A program made the position numbers and the translations under genes. A stretch of 7,439 nt of DNA from Acidobacteriaceae bacterium (GTDB lineage: Bacteria > Acidobacteriota > Terriglobia > Bryobacterales > Bryobacteraceae): assembly GCA_019245255.1 (NCBI GenBank), contig JAFARV010000021.1, positions 1-7,439 of the forward strand, read 5' to 3'. Position 1 is the stretch's first letter. Each line of letters begins with the position of its first letter. Positions 1 to 6,377 of this stretch are shown piece after piece. The notes under the pieces were generated by a model. That model searched no databases, was not told the DNA's origin, and saw only the letters and a program-made list of their open reading frames with translations.

Positions 1-657
1 GGTCATTTCTCCTTCAACATCCCGGGCGGCCGCTGTGAAACATGTCAAGGCGACGGCACAGTTACGGTGGAGATGCAATTCCTTGCTGATGTCGAGCTTG
101 TGTGCGAGGAGTGCAAAGGGACGCGATACAAGCCAAGTGTTCTCGAGATTCGATACAAGGGCCTGAACGTTCATGAAGTTTTGCAACTGACGATTCGCGA
201 GTCGCTCTCGTTTTTTGCCGACGTGCCCCGTTTGATCACGCGCCTCAAGGTGCTGAACGATGTTGGGCTCGGTTACTTGCGTTTGGGTCAGTCTGCCACG
301 ACGTTGAGCGGCGGTGAAGCGCAGCGTGTGAAACTCGCCGCGCACCTTGCCCATGCGACCTGCGAAGGTACGCTGTTTATTTTTGATGAGCCAACGACGG
401 GACTGCACTTCGACGATATCGCTAAACTGCTCCAGGCATTCGAGCGCCTGATCCACAATGGCGGCAGCGTGCTGGTAATCGAACACAATCTCGATCTGAT
501 TCAGGCTGCAGACTGGATTATCGATCTCGGTCCCGAAGGTGGTGATGCCGGCGGGCATATCGTTGCACAAGGAACACCGGAGACGCTCGCCGCACAGCCA
601 GAGTCGCACACGGGCAAATATCTGAAACGCGCCTTGGACCAAAGGGCCATTGCTTGA
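1..657 (+). CDS. uvrA: UvrA, excinuclease ABC subunit A (C-terminal part)
   Basis: The reading frame is open from base 1, so the 5' part of the gene lies outside the window; 218 residues and a TGA stop are visible. UvrA is the damage-sensing ABC-type ATPase of nucleotide excision repair; it acts as a dimer on DNA and loads UvrB. Seen here, numbered from the first codon: the C-terminal zinc module with Cys12-x2-Cys15-x19-Cys35-x2-Cys38, the spacing known for UvrA; the ABC signature LSGGEAQRVKLA starting at residue 102; the Walker B stretch FIFDEPTTGLHFDD with Asp129-Glu130; and the H-loop VIEHN with His162. The end, around SHTGKYLKRAL, is typical of UvrA C-termini. All nucleotide-binding elements of the second ATPase half are intact, so the protein is probably functional. 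The stop overlaps the TTG start of selA by four bases, so the two genes are probably co-transcribed. Confidence 0.97.
   Translation, partial: GHFSFNIPGGRCETCQGDGTVTVEMQFLADVELVCEECKGTRYKPSVLEIRYKGLNVHEVLQLTIRESLSFFADVPRLITRLKVLNDVGLGYLRLGQSATTLSGGEAQRVKLAAHLAHATCEGTLFIFDEPTTGLHFDDIAKLLQAFERLIHNGGSVLVIEHNLDLIQAADWIIDLGPEGGDAGGHIVAQGTPETLAAQPESHTGKYLKRALDQRAIA
641..646 (+). promoter_or_regulatory. Probable ribosome binding site for selA
   Basis: AAAGGG lies inside the last codons of uvrA, seven bases before the TTG at 654. It is a modest Shine-Dalgarno match at good spacing. It favours TTG 654 over the in-frame ATG at 729, which would also remove the conserved N-terminal LPSVD segment of SelA. 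Confidence 0.5.
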
Positions 658-1958
658 CGTCGGTCCGAGATCTCCCTTCCGTCGACCAGGTCGTTACGAA
701 GCTCGCAGACTTATCCGTTCCGCGCTCAATGCTTGTGCGTCAAGTGCGCGCGGCCGTCGAACAGTGCAGAGAGGCGCTGCTCGCGGGACGCGAACTTGCT
801 TCGGATAGCGTTGAGGAGATGGTTTGCAAGCGGATACGGCAACTGCGTCAACGGTCGCTGCGTCCCGTCATCAATGCGACGGGCGTGATCCTGCACACGA
901 ACTTGGGTCGCGCTCCGCTCGCTAGTTTTCAGCCCATTCCACGCTATTCGAATCTCGAATATGACCTGGAAACCGGGAAACGCGGCAAACGCGATGCGCA
1001 CACGGCCAAGTTGTTGCATGCCTTGCTGCAGCGCACGAGCATCGTCGTTAACAATAACGCCGCGGCGGTGTTCCTGGTGCTCAATGAACTCGCAGCGGGT
1101 TACGAAGTCGTCGTGTCCCGGGGAGAACTAATCGAAATTGGCGACGGATTTCGGATCCCGGATATTATGTCGCGTTCGGGCGCAATCTTGCGCGAGGTCG
1201 GAACCACAAATCGCACCCGCGTTGAAGATTACGCGGAGGCAATTAACGATCGCACACGCCTTGTTCTGCGGGTACATCGGTCGAATTTCCGCGTGACGGG
1301 CTTCACATCCTCGCCTGAGCTCCGCGAACTTGCTCAGCTAGGACGTGAGCGTGGCATTCCCGTCTACGAAGATCTTGGCAGTGGATGTCTTGTGGACCTG
1401 CAAACTAAGGGCATCCGTGAGCCCCTGGTTAGCGACAGTTTCGATGCAGGCGTAAACGTCCTTTCGTTCAGTTGTGACAAGCTGCTGGGAGGTCCGCAGA
1501 GCGGCATCATTGCGGGTGATCCGGAATTGGTTCGCCGTATCCGCCGCAACCCGATGTACCGTACCTTTCGGGTGGACAAGCTGGTGATCGAATCACTAGA
1601 GCAGACCTTGCGGCACCTTCTGTTCGAACACTGGGACGCAATCCCGACGCTCCAAATGATCTGCCCGCATCCGGAACAATTGAAGCAGCGTGCGGAACGC
1701 GTTGCTGCCGCGTTGCCGGGCGCGCGTGTAAGGGAGCACGCTTCCCCCATAGGCGGTGGATCTACTCCAGATCAAATGCTCCCTACCTGGGTGGTGGAAC
1801 TCAACCTTCCAAACGCCGCTATTCTTGAAAGCTCGCTGCGCTCCGGCCCGATCCCAGTCATCGCAAGAATTGAACACAATCTAGTGCTGCTGGATATGAG
1901 AACCGTTGCAGATGAAGAGACACAGGACCTCATTCGCGCCGTCAAAGCTTGCGTTTGA
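654..1958 (+). CDS. selA: SelA, L-seryl-tRNA(Sec) selenium transferase
   Basis: SelA is a cytosolic PLP enzyme that converts seryl-tRNA(Sec) to selenocysteinyl-tRNA(Sec) using selenophosphate. The 434-residue product carries the N-terminal tRNA-binding segment (LPSVD, residues 7-11), then PVINATGVILHTNLGRAPL with Arg86, YSNLEYDLETGKRGKRDAH from Tyr98, VNNNAAA, SRGELIEIG, VGTTNRT and DLGSG. The PLP lysine is Lys276 in SFSCDKLLGGPQSG. Arg303 and Arg306 follow it by 27 and 30 residues, the same spacing as the substrate-binding Arg312 and Arg315 after Lys285 in Aquifex SelA as I recall it. The TTG start is chosen for its ribosome site and because it retains LPSVD. The protein is a little shorter than usual (about 460 residues is common), largely from a shortened stretch after NLGRAPL. 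Cys274, two residues before the lysine, replaces a usual glycine. selB, often next to selA, is absent here: uvrA lies upstream and a convergent gene downstream. A non-Sec SelA-like protein is possible but less likely given the N-terminal domain. Confidence 0.95.
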   Translation: MTSVRDLPSVDQVVTKLADLSVPRSMLVRQVRAAVEQCREALLAGRELASDSVEEMVCKRIRQLRQRSLRPVINATGVILHTNLGRAPLASFQPIPRYSNLEYDLETGKRGKRDAHTAKLLHALLQRTSIVVNNNAAAVFLVLNELAAGYEVVVSRGELIEIGDGFRIPDIMSRSGAILREVGTTNRTRVEDYAEAINDRTRLVLRVHRSNFRVTGFTSSPELRELAQLGRERGIPVYEDLGSGCLVDLQTKGIREPLVSDSFDAGVNVLSFSCDKLLGGPQSGIIAGDPELVRRIRRNPMYRTFRVDKLVIESLEQTLRHLLFEHWDAIPTLQMICPHPEQLKQRAERVAAALPGARVREHASPIGGGSTPDQMLPTWVVELNLPNAAILESSLRSGPIPVIARIEHNLVLLDMRTVADEETQDLIRAVKACV

Positions 1959-1997
1959 GACTACTAAGGAACTCGCGCAAAACGGTCGCGGGGTCAA

Positions 1998-2046
1998 GCG
2001 CGCCACGCAAGTAACCAACGAGTACCTGTACTGACTCGTGGCGCGC
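1998..2046. repeat. 10-bp perfect inverted repeat between convergent genes
   Basis: GCGCGCCACG at 1998-2007 is exactly complementary to CGTGGCGCGC at 2037-2046, enclosing 29 bases. The enclosed bases can form a small inner stem, AGTA/TACT, at 2021-2032. The element lies after the selA stop and before the stop of the minus-strand gene ending at 2063. No T-tract follows on either strand, so it is not a classical intrinsic terminator; it may block transcription from both sides or protect 3' ends. Its right arm is shared with the hairpin at 2040-2055. Confidence 0.7.
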
Positions 2047-2055
2047 AGCCGCGCC
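2040..2055 (+). terminator. GC-rich hairpin, possible uvrA-selA terminator
   Basis: GGCGCG, loop CAGC, CGCGCC forms a perfect 6-bp GC stem with a 4-base loop, followed on the plus strand by CTTTG. The T-run is only three long, so intrinsic termination would be weak. On the minus strand it lies eight bases past the stop of the 2063-3169 gene, also without a T-tract. It cannot form together with the longer inverted repeat at 1998-2046. Confidence 0.4.
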
Positions 2056-2062
2056 CTTTGCG

Positions 2063-3169
2063 CTATTGCGCAGATTGCTTTGTCTTTGAGGTTACGTCGA
2101 GAGGCGGCGGAAGATTCCGATTCTTGAGCCACTCTATGCTGACGTTCGTATTTGTATTTTTCGGCAGGCGGCTCAGGTCCGGCATGAAAATCTGCATACC
2201 GGCTTGCGGCGTCATACGCGTGTACCCGTTAACGAGTTGGTTCTGATAATTCGCCAGATCGATGTCGAACCAGGCGTCGTTCGAAATATCGATCATGACG
2301 AGATCAACGTGATGCATTGTGAGTTTCCCGAAATCAAGTGAACCACCGGCAAGCCGCAGGAAATTGCGCCATTCTTCCACCTTCTCAACGTCCTTCTCGG
2401 CATTGCCAAAGACCTCTTCCAGATCGGGGTTCACAATGCGAACAGCCGTCAATTGCCCGCGAATGTGAGGGGGCGGCAGCAGTAATGAGGTGTCGAGAAA
2501 AATATCATTTCCCGAGACCTGAAGGCCGGCGATGCTTTCGGATTTGAAAACATTCGCGAGTGTGAGATTGAAGCCTCCAAGCAGCCCCTTGACGGGAATC
2601 TTCAGAGCAGTGATTTTGGTGACGTGCAGCCGGATGCGATTATCGGGCGTTGCACTTATGGTTGCGGTCAATTCGATCGGTATCGGCACCACTTTGTGAA
2701 TTGTGCCCTTGAGCTTCATCTGATCGCCGTCGCCCGAAAGAGTGATGTTTTTCATCTCTCGCGTCAGGTTGGTGGAATTCAGATAGATCGCAATGTCGCC
2801 GATGTTGGCTCGCAATACTCCTGTCCTGATGTCGAGAAAGAAGGAGTCGGGATCGTCAAACGACGGGACCTCGCCGCGCCGGGCATGCGTCATCTGGCCG
2901 CGCAACCAGCGAACGTAGACGCGAAAGTTCGGGCCTTTCCGTAGCATCAGATTGTGCGCATAGACGAGTGTGGAACCCGAGTCAGACCCGGCACTGCTCG
3001 GACTAACGTTGGTAGGTTGTGCAGACGGTGTGGCCGAGGAGCGGGCCGCCGATTCGTGTATCCGGCTCGAACGTATCCACCAGAACAAAACGGCGAGAGC
3101 GAGTACGACAATGGAGATTAAAACTGGAAATCTGGCGCGCACGAATCGTAAGACGTAGTTACTGATCAA
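2063..3169 (-). CDS. Membrane-anchored protein of unknown function at the end of the pyr operon
   Basis: I do not recognise a named family. The 368-residue product starts with a short basic N-terminus (Arg8, Arg11, Arg13), one hydrophobic segment at about residues 16-32 ending in FWWIR, and a Ser/Ala/Pro-rich linker at about 37-66. The rest is soluble, rich in alternating beta-like stretches, and probably lies outside the cytoplasmic membrane. Notable stretches are SFFLDIRTGVLRANIGDIAIYLN (residues 109-131), GLLGGFNLTLANVF (195-208) and GLQVSGNDIFLD followed by LLPPPHIRGQLTAVRI (215-245). The pattern loosely recalls lipid-binding LmeA/DUF2993 or AsmA-like proteins, but that is only an impression. 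The TTG start at 3169 overlaps the pyrC stop by 11 bases; an in-frame GTG at 3142 is an alternative that keeps the membrane segment. Neither has a clear ribosome site, so translation is probably coupled to pyrC. Confidence 0.8.
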   Translation of the reverse strand: MISNYVLRFVRARFPVLISIVVLALAVLFWWIRSSRIHESAARSSATPSAQPTNVSPSSAGSDSGSTLVYAHNLMLRKGPNFRVYVRWLRGQMTHARRGEVPSFDDPDSFFLDIRTGVLRANIGDIAIYLNSTNLTREMKNITLSGDGDQMKLKGTIHKVVPIPIELTATISATPDNRIRLHVTKITALKIPVKGLLGGFNLTLANVFKSESIAGLQVSGNDIFLDTSLLLPPPHIRGQLTAVRIVNPDLEEVFGNAEKDVEKVEEWRNFLRLAGGSLDFGKLTMHHVDLVMIDISNDAWFDIDLANYQNQLVNGYTRMTPQAGMQIFMPDLSRLPKNTNTNVSIEWLKNRNLPPPLDVTSKTKQSAQ

Positions 3170-4445
3170 ATCGCCACACGATCTTGCCGTTCACGATAGT
3201 CGCCACCGGTCCACCGCGGAATTTGCGTAAGTGGAACGGTGTGTTTCGGCTCTTGGAAGGTGAGCGGTTCACGTCGTAGGTCCATTCGTGATCGAGGTCA
3301 AAAATTGTGATGTCTGCGGGACTTCCGGCCTGTAGAGTGCCACGTCCGGCGAGAGACAAAATGTTTGCTGGACCCTGGGTATATAAACGCACCAGATCCG
3401 GCAAACTCATGCGTTTGGAGTGATACAGTCGCTCCAGCGACAGTCCTACAGCAGTTTCGAGACCCAGAATCCCGAACGGGCAGCTCTCGAATTCCTGCAT
3501 CTTTTCGTCGCCCGGATGCGGAGCGTGATCGGTCGCGATTGCTTCGATATGCCCGTTCACAAGGCCTTCGATGACCGCTTCAACATCCGACGCCTCACGC
3601 AGTGGGGGTTTCATTTTGTAAGTGCTGTCGTAGGGTCGCATCTCTGAGTCGGAGAGCGTGAAATGATGCGGGCATGCCTCGGCCGTCACGTTCAGACGAT
3701 ATCTTTTGGCTGCCGCGACCATCGCGACGGAGTTGCGCGATGAGAGATGCGCGACATGATAACGAGCACCGGTAACTTCGGCGAGAAGAATATCGCGCGC
3801 CACCATCACATCTTCGGAACTTCGCGGAATTCCACGCAAGCCGAGCCGGGTAGACTGTACTCCCTCATGCATGTCGCCACCTGCACTGAGGTTTAGATCT
3901 TCACAGTGCTCGATCAGAGGCAGATCCAGAGCACGAGCTGTTTCCATGGCCCGGCGAACCAGGCGCGCATTCATTACCGGCCTGCCGTCATCGGAAATAG
4001 CGACAATACCGGCTTCTTTCATAAAAGCGATTGACGCCAGATCCTCGCCTGCGGAACCCTTCGTAATCGCTCCTATCGGAAACACATTCACGACCGCGCA
4101 CTGGCGAGCCCGCTGCAAGATGTAACTTGTCACTGTTGCGCTGTCGTTAATTGGCTTGGTGTTCGGCATGCAACAGACAGATGTGAATCCTCCGGCGGCT
4201 GCGGCACGCGAGCCGGTCTCTATCGTTTCCGCGTGCTCGAATCCGGGCTCGCGAAGGTGCACATGCATGTCGATAAAGCCCGGAGCCACGATCAGGCCCG
4301 ACGCATCAAACGTCTCACTCCCAGTCACGTCAATCCCGCCGGCTATCTCGCGTATGACACCATCTTCAATGGCGACGTCCGCAACCCGATCGAGATCCTG
4401 CGAAGGGTCAATGACGCGCCCGTTCTTTACAACGAGCCGGTTCAT
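3159..4445 (-). CDS. pyrC: Dihydroorotase (class I)
   Basis: This cytosolic zinc amidohydrolase interconverts N-carbamoyl-L-aspartate and dihydroorotate, step three of pyrimidine synthesis. All expected residues are present in the 428-residue product: the metal-binding DMHVHLREPG with His61, His63 and substrate-binding Arg65; Asp153 in AISDDGRPV; His180 in IEHCED; His233 in VAHLS; and catalytic Asp306 in ATDHAPH. The positions nearly match those of the Aquifex aeolicus class I enzyme, so this is an active dihydroorotase and not one of the inactive PyrC-like proteins found beside some transcarbamoylases. The ATG shares ATGA with the pyrB stop. GAGAGGG at 4456-4462, on the minus strand, lies ten bases upstream and may serve as ribosome site. 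By analogy with Aquifex, it may form a complex with PyrB; that is inference. Confidence 0.97.
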   Translation of the reverse strand: MNRLVVKNGRVIDPSQDLDRVADVAIEDGVIREIAGGIDVTGSETFDASGLIVAPGFIDMHVHLREPGFEHAETIETGSRAAAAGGFTSVCCMPNTKPINDSATVTSYILQRARQCAVVNVFPIGAITKGSAGEDLASIAFMKEAGIVAISDDGRPVMNARLVRRAMETARALDLPLIEHCEDLNLSAGGDMHEGVQSTRLGLRGIPRSSEDVMVARDILLAEVTGARYHVAHLSSRNSVAMVAAAKRYRLNVTAEACPHHFTLSDSEMRPYDSTYKMKPPLREASDVEAVIEGLVNGHIEAIATDHAPHPGDEKMQEFESCPFGILGLETAVGLSLERLYHSKRMSLPDLVRLYTQGPANILSLAGRGTLQAGSPADITIFDLDHEWTYDVNRSPSKSRNTPFHLRKFRGGPVATIVNGKIVWRFDQ

Positions 4446-5353
4446 TGCGCGAACACCCTCTCGAGCACCGCCATACGCACAGCAATTCCGTTTTCCACCT
4501 GATTCAGGATCGTGGAACGTTGAGAGTCCGCGACCTCAGAGGAGATCTCGCGTCCTCGATTGATGGGTCCTGGATGCATGACAATAACGTCGTCTTTTGC
4601 GAGCTGGATGTGCTCAGGGCGAAGCCCGTAAAATCGAAAATACTCGTTCGCGCTGAACGCTGGTTCGTGCTGCCGCTCGAGCTGGACGCGCAGCATCATG
4701 ATCACGTCCACGCCCGCAATTGCCTCTTCGATGTTGTTCGTCAGGTGCACACCCGATGCGATCTGGGCCATTTCCCTGGGTAATAGAGTCGGTGGTCCAC
4801 ACAGAACAATCTCCACTCCGAACTTTGATAGAAGAAACACATTCGAACGGGCAACCCGGCTGTGGGCGATGTCGCCTATGATCGCCACACGCAGACCTCC
4901 TAGGACTGATTTGCGGTCGAGAATGGTACGTGCATCGAGCAATGCTTGCGTCGGATGCTCGTGCGTTCCGTCGCCCGCGTTGACGATCGGGATCGGAAGA
5001 AATCGTGAAAGAAAGTGAGGTGCGCCTGACGCCGCATGCCGCATGACGATCGCGTCCGGCCGCATCGCCCCGAGAGTATTTAAGGTATCTACGAGCGATT
5101 CACCCTTCGACACGCTGGAGGCTGCCGCTGTGATCGAGAGCGTATCCGCGCCCAACCGTTTAGCCGCAATTTCAAAGCTCGTTCGCGTTCTTGTCGATGC
5201 TTCGAAAAACAGATTGACAACCGTCCGCCCGCGAAGAGTGTCGAATCGCCGGAAACTTTGGCCGGGTGCGGGTTGAAACTCCTTCGACCGCGATAACAGT
5301 GCGTCGATTTCTTCCCTGCTGAGCGACTCGATATCCAGCAGACCCCGCGCCAT
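4442..5353 (-). CDS. pyrB: Aspartate carbamoyltransferase, catalytic subunit
   Basis: It transfers the carbamoyl group from carbamoyl phosphate to L-aspartate, the committed step of pyrimidine synthesis in the cytosol. The 303-residue length is normal for a catalytic chain. Visible motifs are the phosphate-binding FEASTRTRTSFE with Ser53-Thr54-Arg55-Thr56-Arg57; the loop SVSKGES with Lys83, supplied to the neighbouring subunit in the trimer; Arg105; HPTQALLD with His133 and Gln136; and HPGPINRG at 260-267. The family also contains ornithine carbamoyltransferase, but the SKGES and HPGPINRG wording and the pyr context decide for aspartate. No pyrI regulatory subunit is in the window. The start overlaps the pyrR stop in TAATG, with no clear ribosome site, so translation is probably coupled to pyrR. 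Confidence 0.97.
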   Translation of the reverse strand: MARGLLDIESLSREEIDALLSRSKEFQPAPGQSFRRFDTLRGRTVVNLFFEASTRTRTSFEIAAKRLGADTLSITAAASSVSKGESLVDTLNTLGAMRPDAIVMRHAASGAPHFLSRFLPIPIVNAGDGTHEHPTQALLDARTILDRKSVLGGLRVAIIGDIAHSRVARSNVFLLSKFGVEIVLCGPPTLLPREMAQIASGVHLTNNIEEAIAGVDVIMMLRVQLERQHEPAFSANEYFRFYGLRPEHIQLAKDDVIVMHPGPINRGREISSEVADSQRSTILNQVENGIAVRMAVLERVFAQ

Positions 5354-5925
5354 TACTGCGCCACGGCGATCGGCTCATCCACGCGTTCCACCAGCATCAC
5401 TTTTTCCTGGCCGTCTATCTCTTGGAATTTCACTTCAATGATTTCGGCCTGACTCGTCTGAACCAGCCGGCCGACATACCGGGCCTCAATTGGCAATTCC
5501 CGGTGTCCGCGGTCGATCAGAACCAATAACTGCACCCTCGCCGGGCGGCCGTGGTCGAAGAGCGCATCCAAGGCAGACCGAATGGTGCGCCCCGTGTACA
5601 ACACATCGTCGGTAAGGACGATGTCCTTGCCAACTACCGGAAACTCGATTTGTCTGGCATTAAGGACGGGACGTTCGGAGATAGTCGAAAGATCATCGCG
5701 GTAAAGGCTGATATCCAGGATTCCGACGGGAACTGTAATCTTCTCCAGGCTCTCAATTTTGGAGGCGAGCCGCCGGGCCAGCGGCACACCTCGGCGCTTA
5801 ATGCCTACAAAAGCAAGTTTGTCAAGATCGGAGGTTTTTTCGAGCACCTGATGTGCCAGGCGGACCAGCGTGCGGTCAATCTCCGACGCGCTCATGAGCT
5901 GTTTCTTTTCGCGAACTGTGGGCAT
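5353..5925 (-). CDS. pyrR: PyrR, pyr operon regulator / uracil phosphoribosyltransferase
   Basis: PyrR has a type I phosphoribosyltransferase fold. In many bacteria it binds pyr leader mRNA in response to UMP/UTP and represses the operon; many members also make UMP from uracil and PRPP. The 190-residue product shows VGIKRRGVPLARRL (residues 40-53), YRDDLS (75-80), the PRPP-binding LTDDVLYTGRT (104-114) with Asp106-Asp107, and LIDRGHRELPI (136-146), all typical of PyrR and not of Upp-type enzymes. It is the first gene of the pyr block and overlaps pyrB by one base. ATG 5925 is preferred; the in-frame ATG at 5895 would give MSASEIDRT and is a real alternative, since neither has a good ribosome site. 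I see no recognisable PyrR-binding loop in the short leader, so its mode of regulation here is open. Confidence 0.95.
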   Translation of the reverse strand: MPTVREKKQLMSASEIDRTLVRLAHQVLEKTSDLDKLAFVGIKRRGVPLARRLASKIESLEKITVPVGILDISLYRDDLSTISERPVLNARQIEFPVVGKDIVLTDDVLYTGRTIRSALDALFDHGRPARVQLLVLIDRGHRELPIEARYVGRLVQTSQAEIIEVKFQEIDGQEKVMLVERVDEPIAVAQ

Positions 5926-5950
5926 GCGGCGGCTCGGGTTGCTATTGCAG

Positions 5951-5956
5951 ATTATA
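5951..5956 (-). promoter_or_regulatory. Possible -10 element of the pyr operon
   Basis: Read on the minus strand this is a perfect TATAAT, 25 bases before the pyrR ATG. No good -35 box lies 16-18 bases upstream (CTACGG or similar) and there is no extended TG, so the match could be chance. If used, transcription would begin near 5944 and the untranslated leader would be about 19 bases. Confidence 0.4.
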
Positions 5957-5968
5957 TGCGCTGGTGTG

Positions 5969-5984
5969 GCTAGCCGTAGCTAGC
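5969..5984. repeat. Small inverted repeat over a stop codon
   Basis: GCTAGC (5969-5974), CGTA, GCTAGC (5979-5984) can form a 6-bp stem with a 4-base loop. Each arm is itself a palindrome, so the arms are also direct repeats. It covers the TAG stop of the small exported protein gene. On the minus strand no T-tract follows, so termination before pyrR is not supported. Confidence 0.45.
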
Positions 5985-6318
5985 TTTTGAGCCGTCCTCT
6001 GATTTTTCGAGCCAGTTTTTCGATTTCTTCCGTCTTCTTCACCGTCGAAATGGGAACAACGAAATTGCCGGCTTTCTGTAATTCATCCCGAATCTCCTCC
6101 GCTAACGTGACCAATTGAGCCGCATCTTTCAATGAGTCCTCATGCTGCTTTTTCGCTATTGCATCGGTCTGTGACCTGCCATCCGGCAGGCGGCGGTCGT
6201 GCTCGGTGTCATCTGGAGGGGTGTGGCGCGGCGGTTCGTCAGGAAATGTCGGAGCTTGCGCCGCCAGCGTGCTCGAGGCCGCGACGAGAGCGACCACAGC
6301 GCGCCTTGTAAGGTCCAT
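5980..6318 (-). CDS. Small exported helical protein of unknown function
   Basis: The 112-residue product starts with a signal peptide: two arginines at 5-6, a hydrophobic core about 7-18, and a likely signal peptidase I site after Ala22 (AQA). The mature part opens with a Pro/Asp-rich segment to about residue 45, then charged, probably helical sequence (KDAAQLVTLAEEIRDELQ, then VKKTEEIEKLARKIRGRLK at the end). It resembles a small exported family I recall from Acidobacteria, often with several paralogues per genome and the same LKDAA...KKTEEIEKLA wording; no function is known to me. It lies 54 bases upstream of pyrR on the same strand, so co-transcription is possible but not shown. There is no Shine-Dalgarno before the ATG, and a TATGAT at 6328-6333 sits so close that the mRNA may be nearly leaderless. 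Confidence 0.82.
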   Translation of the reverse strand: MDLTRRAVVALVAASSTLAAQAPTFPDEPPRHTPPDDTEHDRRLPDGRSQTDAIAKKQHEDSLKDAAQLVTLAEEIRDELQKAGNFVVPISTVKKTEEIEKLARKIRGRLKS

Positions 6319-6377
6319 ACCGTTGTTATCATAAGCCCAACAATGACATTCATTTTCGGGCGCGGGAGTTCGGCTCG
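6319..6377. promoter_or_regulatory. Divergent promoter region between the small exported protein gene and hom
   Basis: These 59 bases must hold control signals for at least one direction. At 6326-6334, TTATCATAA is a near-perfect palindrome that offers TATGAT on the minus strand (6328-6333) and TATCAT on the plus strand (6327-6332) as -10 candidates. No convincing -35 box is visible in either direction. The plus-strand ribosome site of hom, GGGAG, is at 6364-6368. No riboswitch or attenuator is recognisable. Confidence 0.4.
6364..6368 (+). promoter_or_regulatory. Ribosome binding site of hom
   Basis: GGGAG lies nine bases before the GTG at 6378. It supports this non-ATG start, which also places the NAD(P)-binding strand directly at the N-terminus, as expected for the family. 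No in-frame ATG is available upstream in the gap. Confidence 0.55.

Noticed and set aside
1364..1750. A 128-codon open frame antisense to selA
   Set aside because: It is wholly inside a well-supported selA on the opposite strand, has no known motif, and is explained by codon bias.
1956..1967. TGA at the end of selA followed closely by another in-frame stop, a possible selenocysteine readthrough
   Set aside because: Readthrough would add only selenocysteine and two residues. The protein already ends at the normal SelA C-terminus and no SECIS-like hairpin directly follows.
1959..2062. A tRNA(Sec) gene in the gap after selA
   Set aside because: The long stem has ten perfect pairs around only 29 bases, with no anticodon arm carrying TCA, no T-loop GTTC-like motif and no CCA end; it does not fold as a tRNA.
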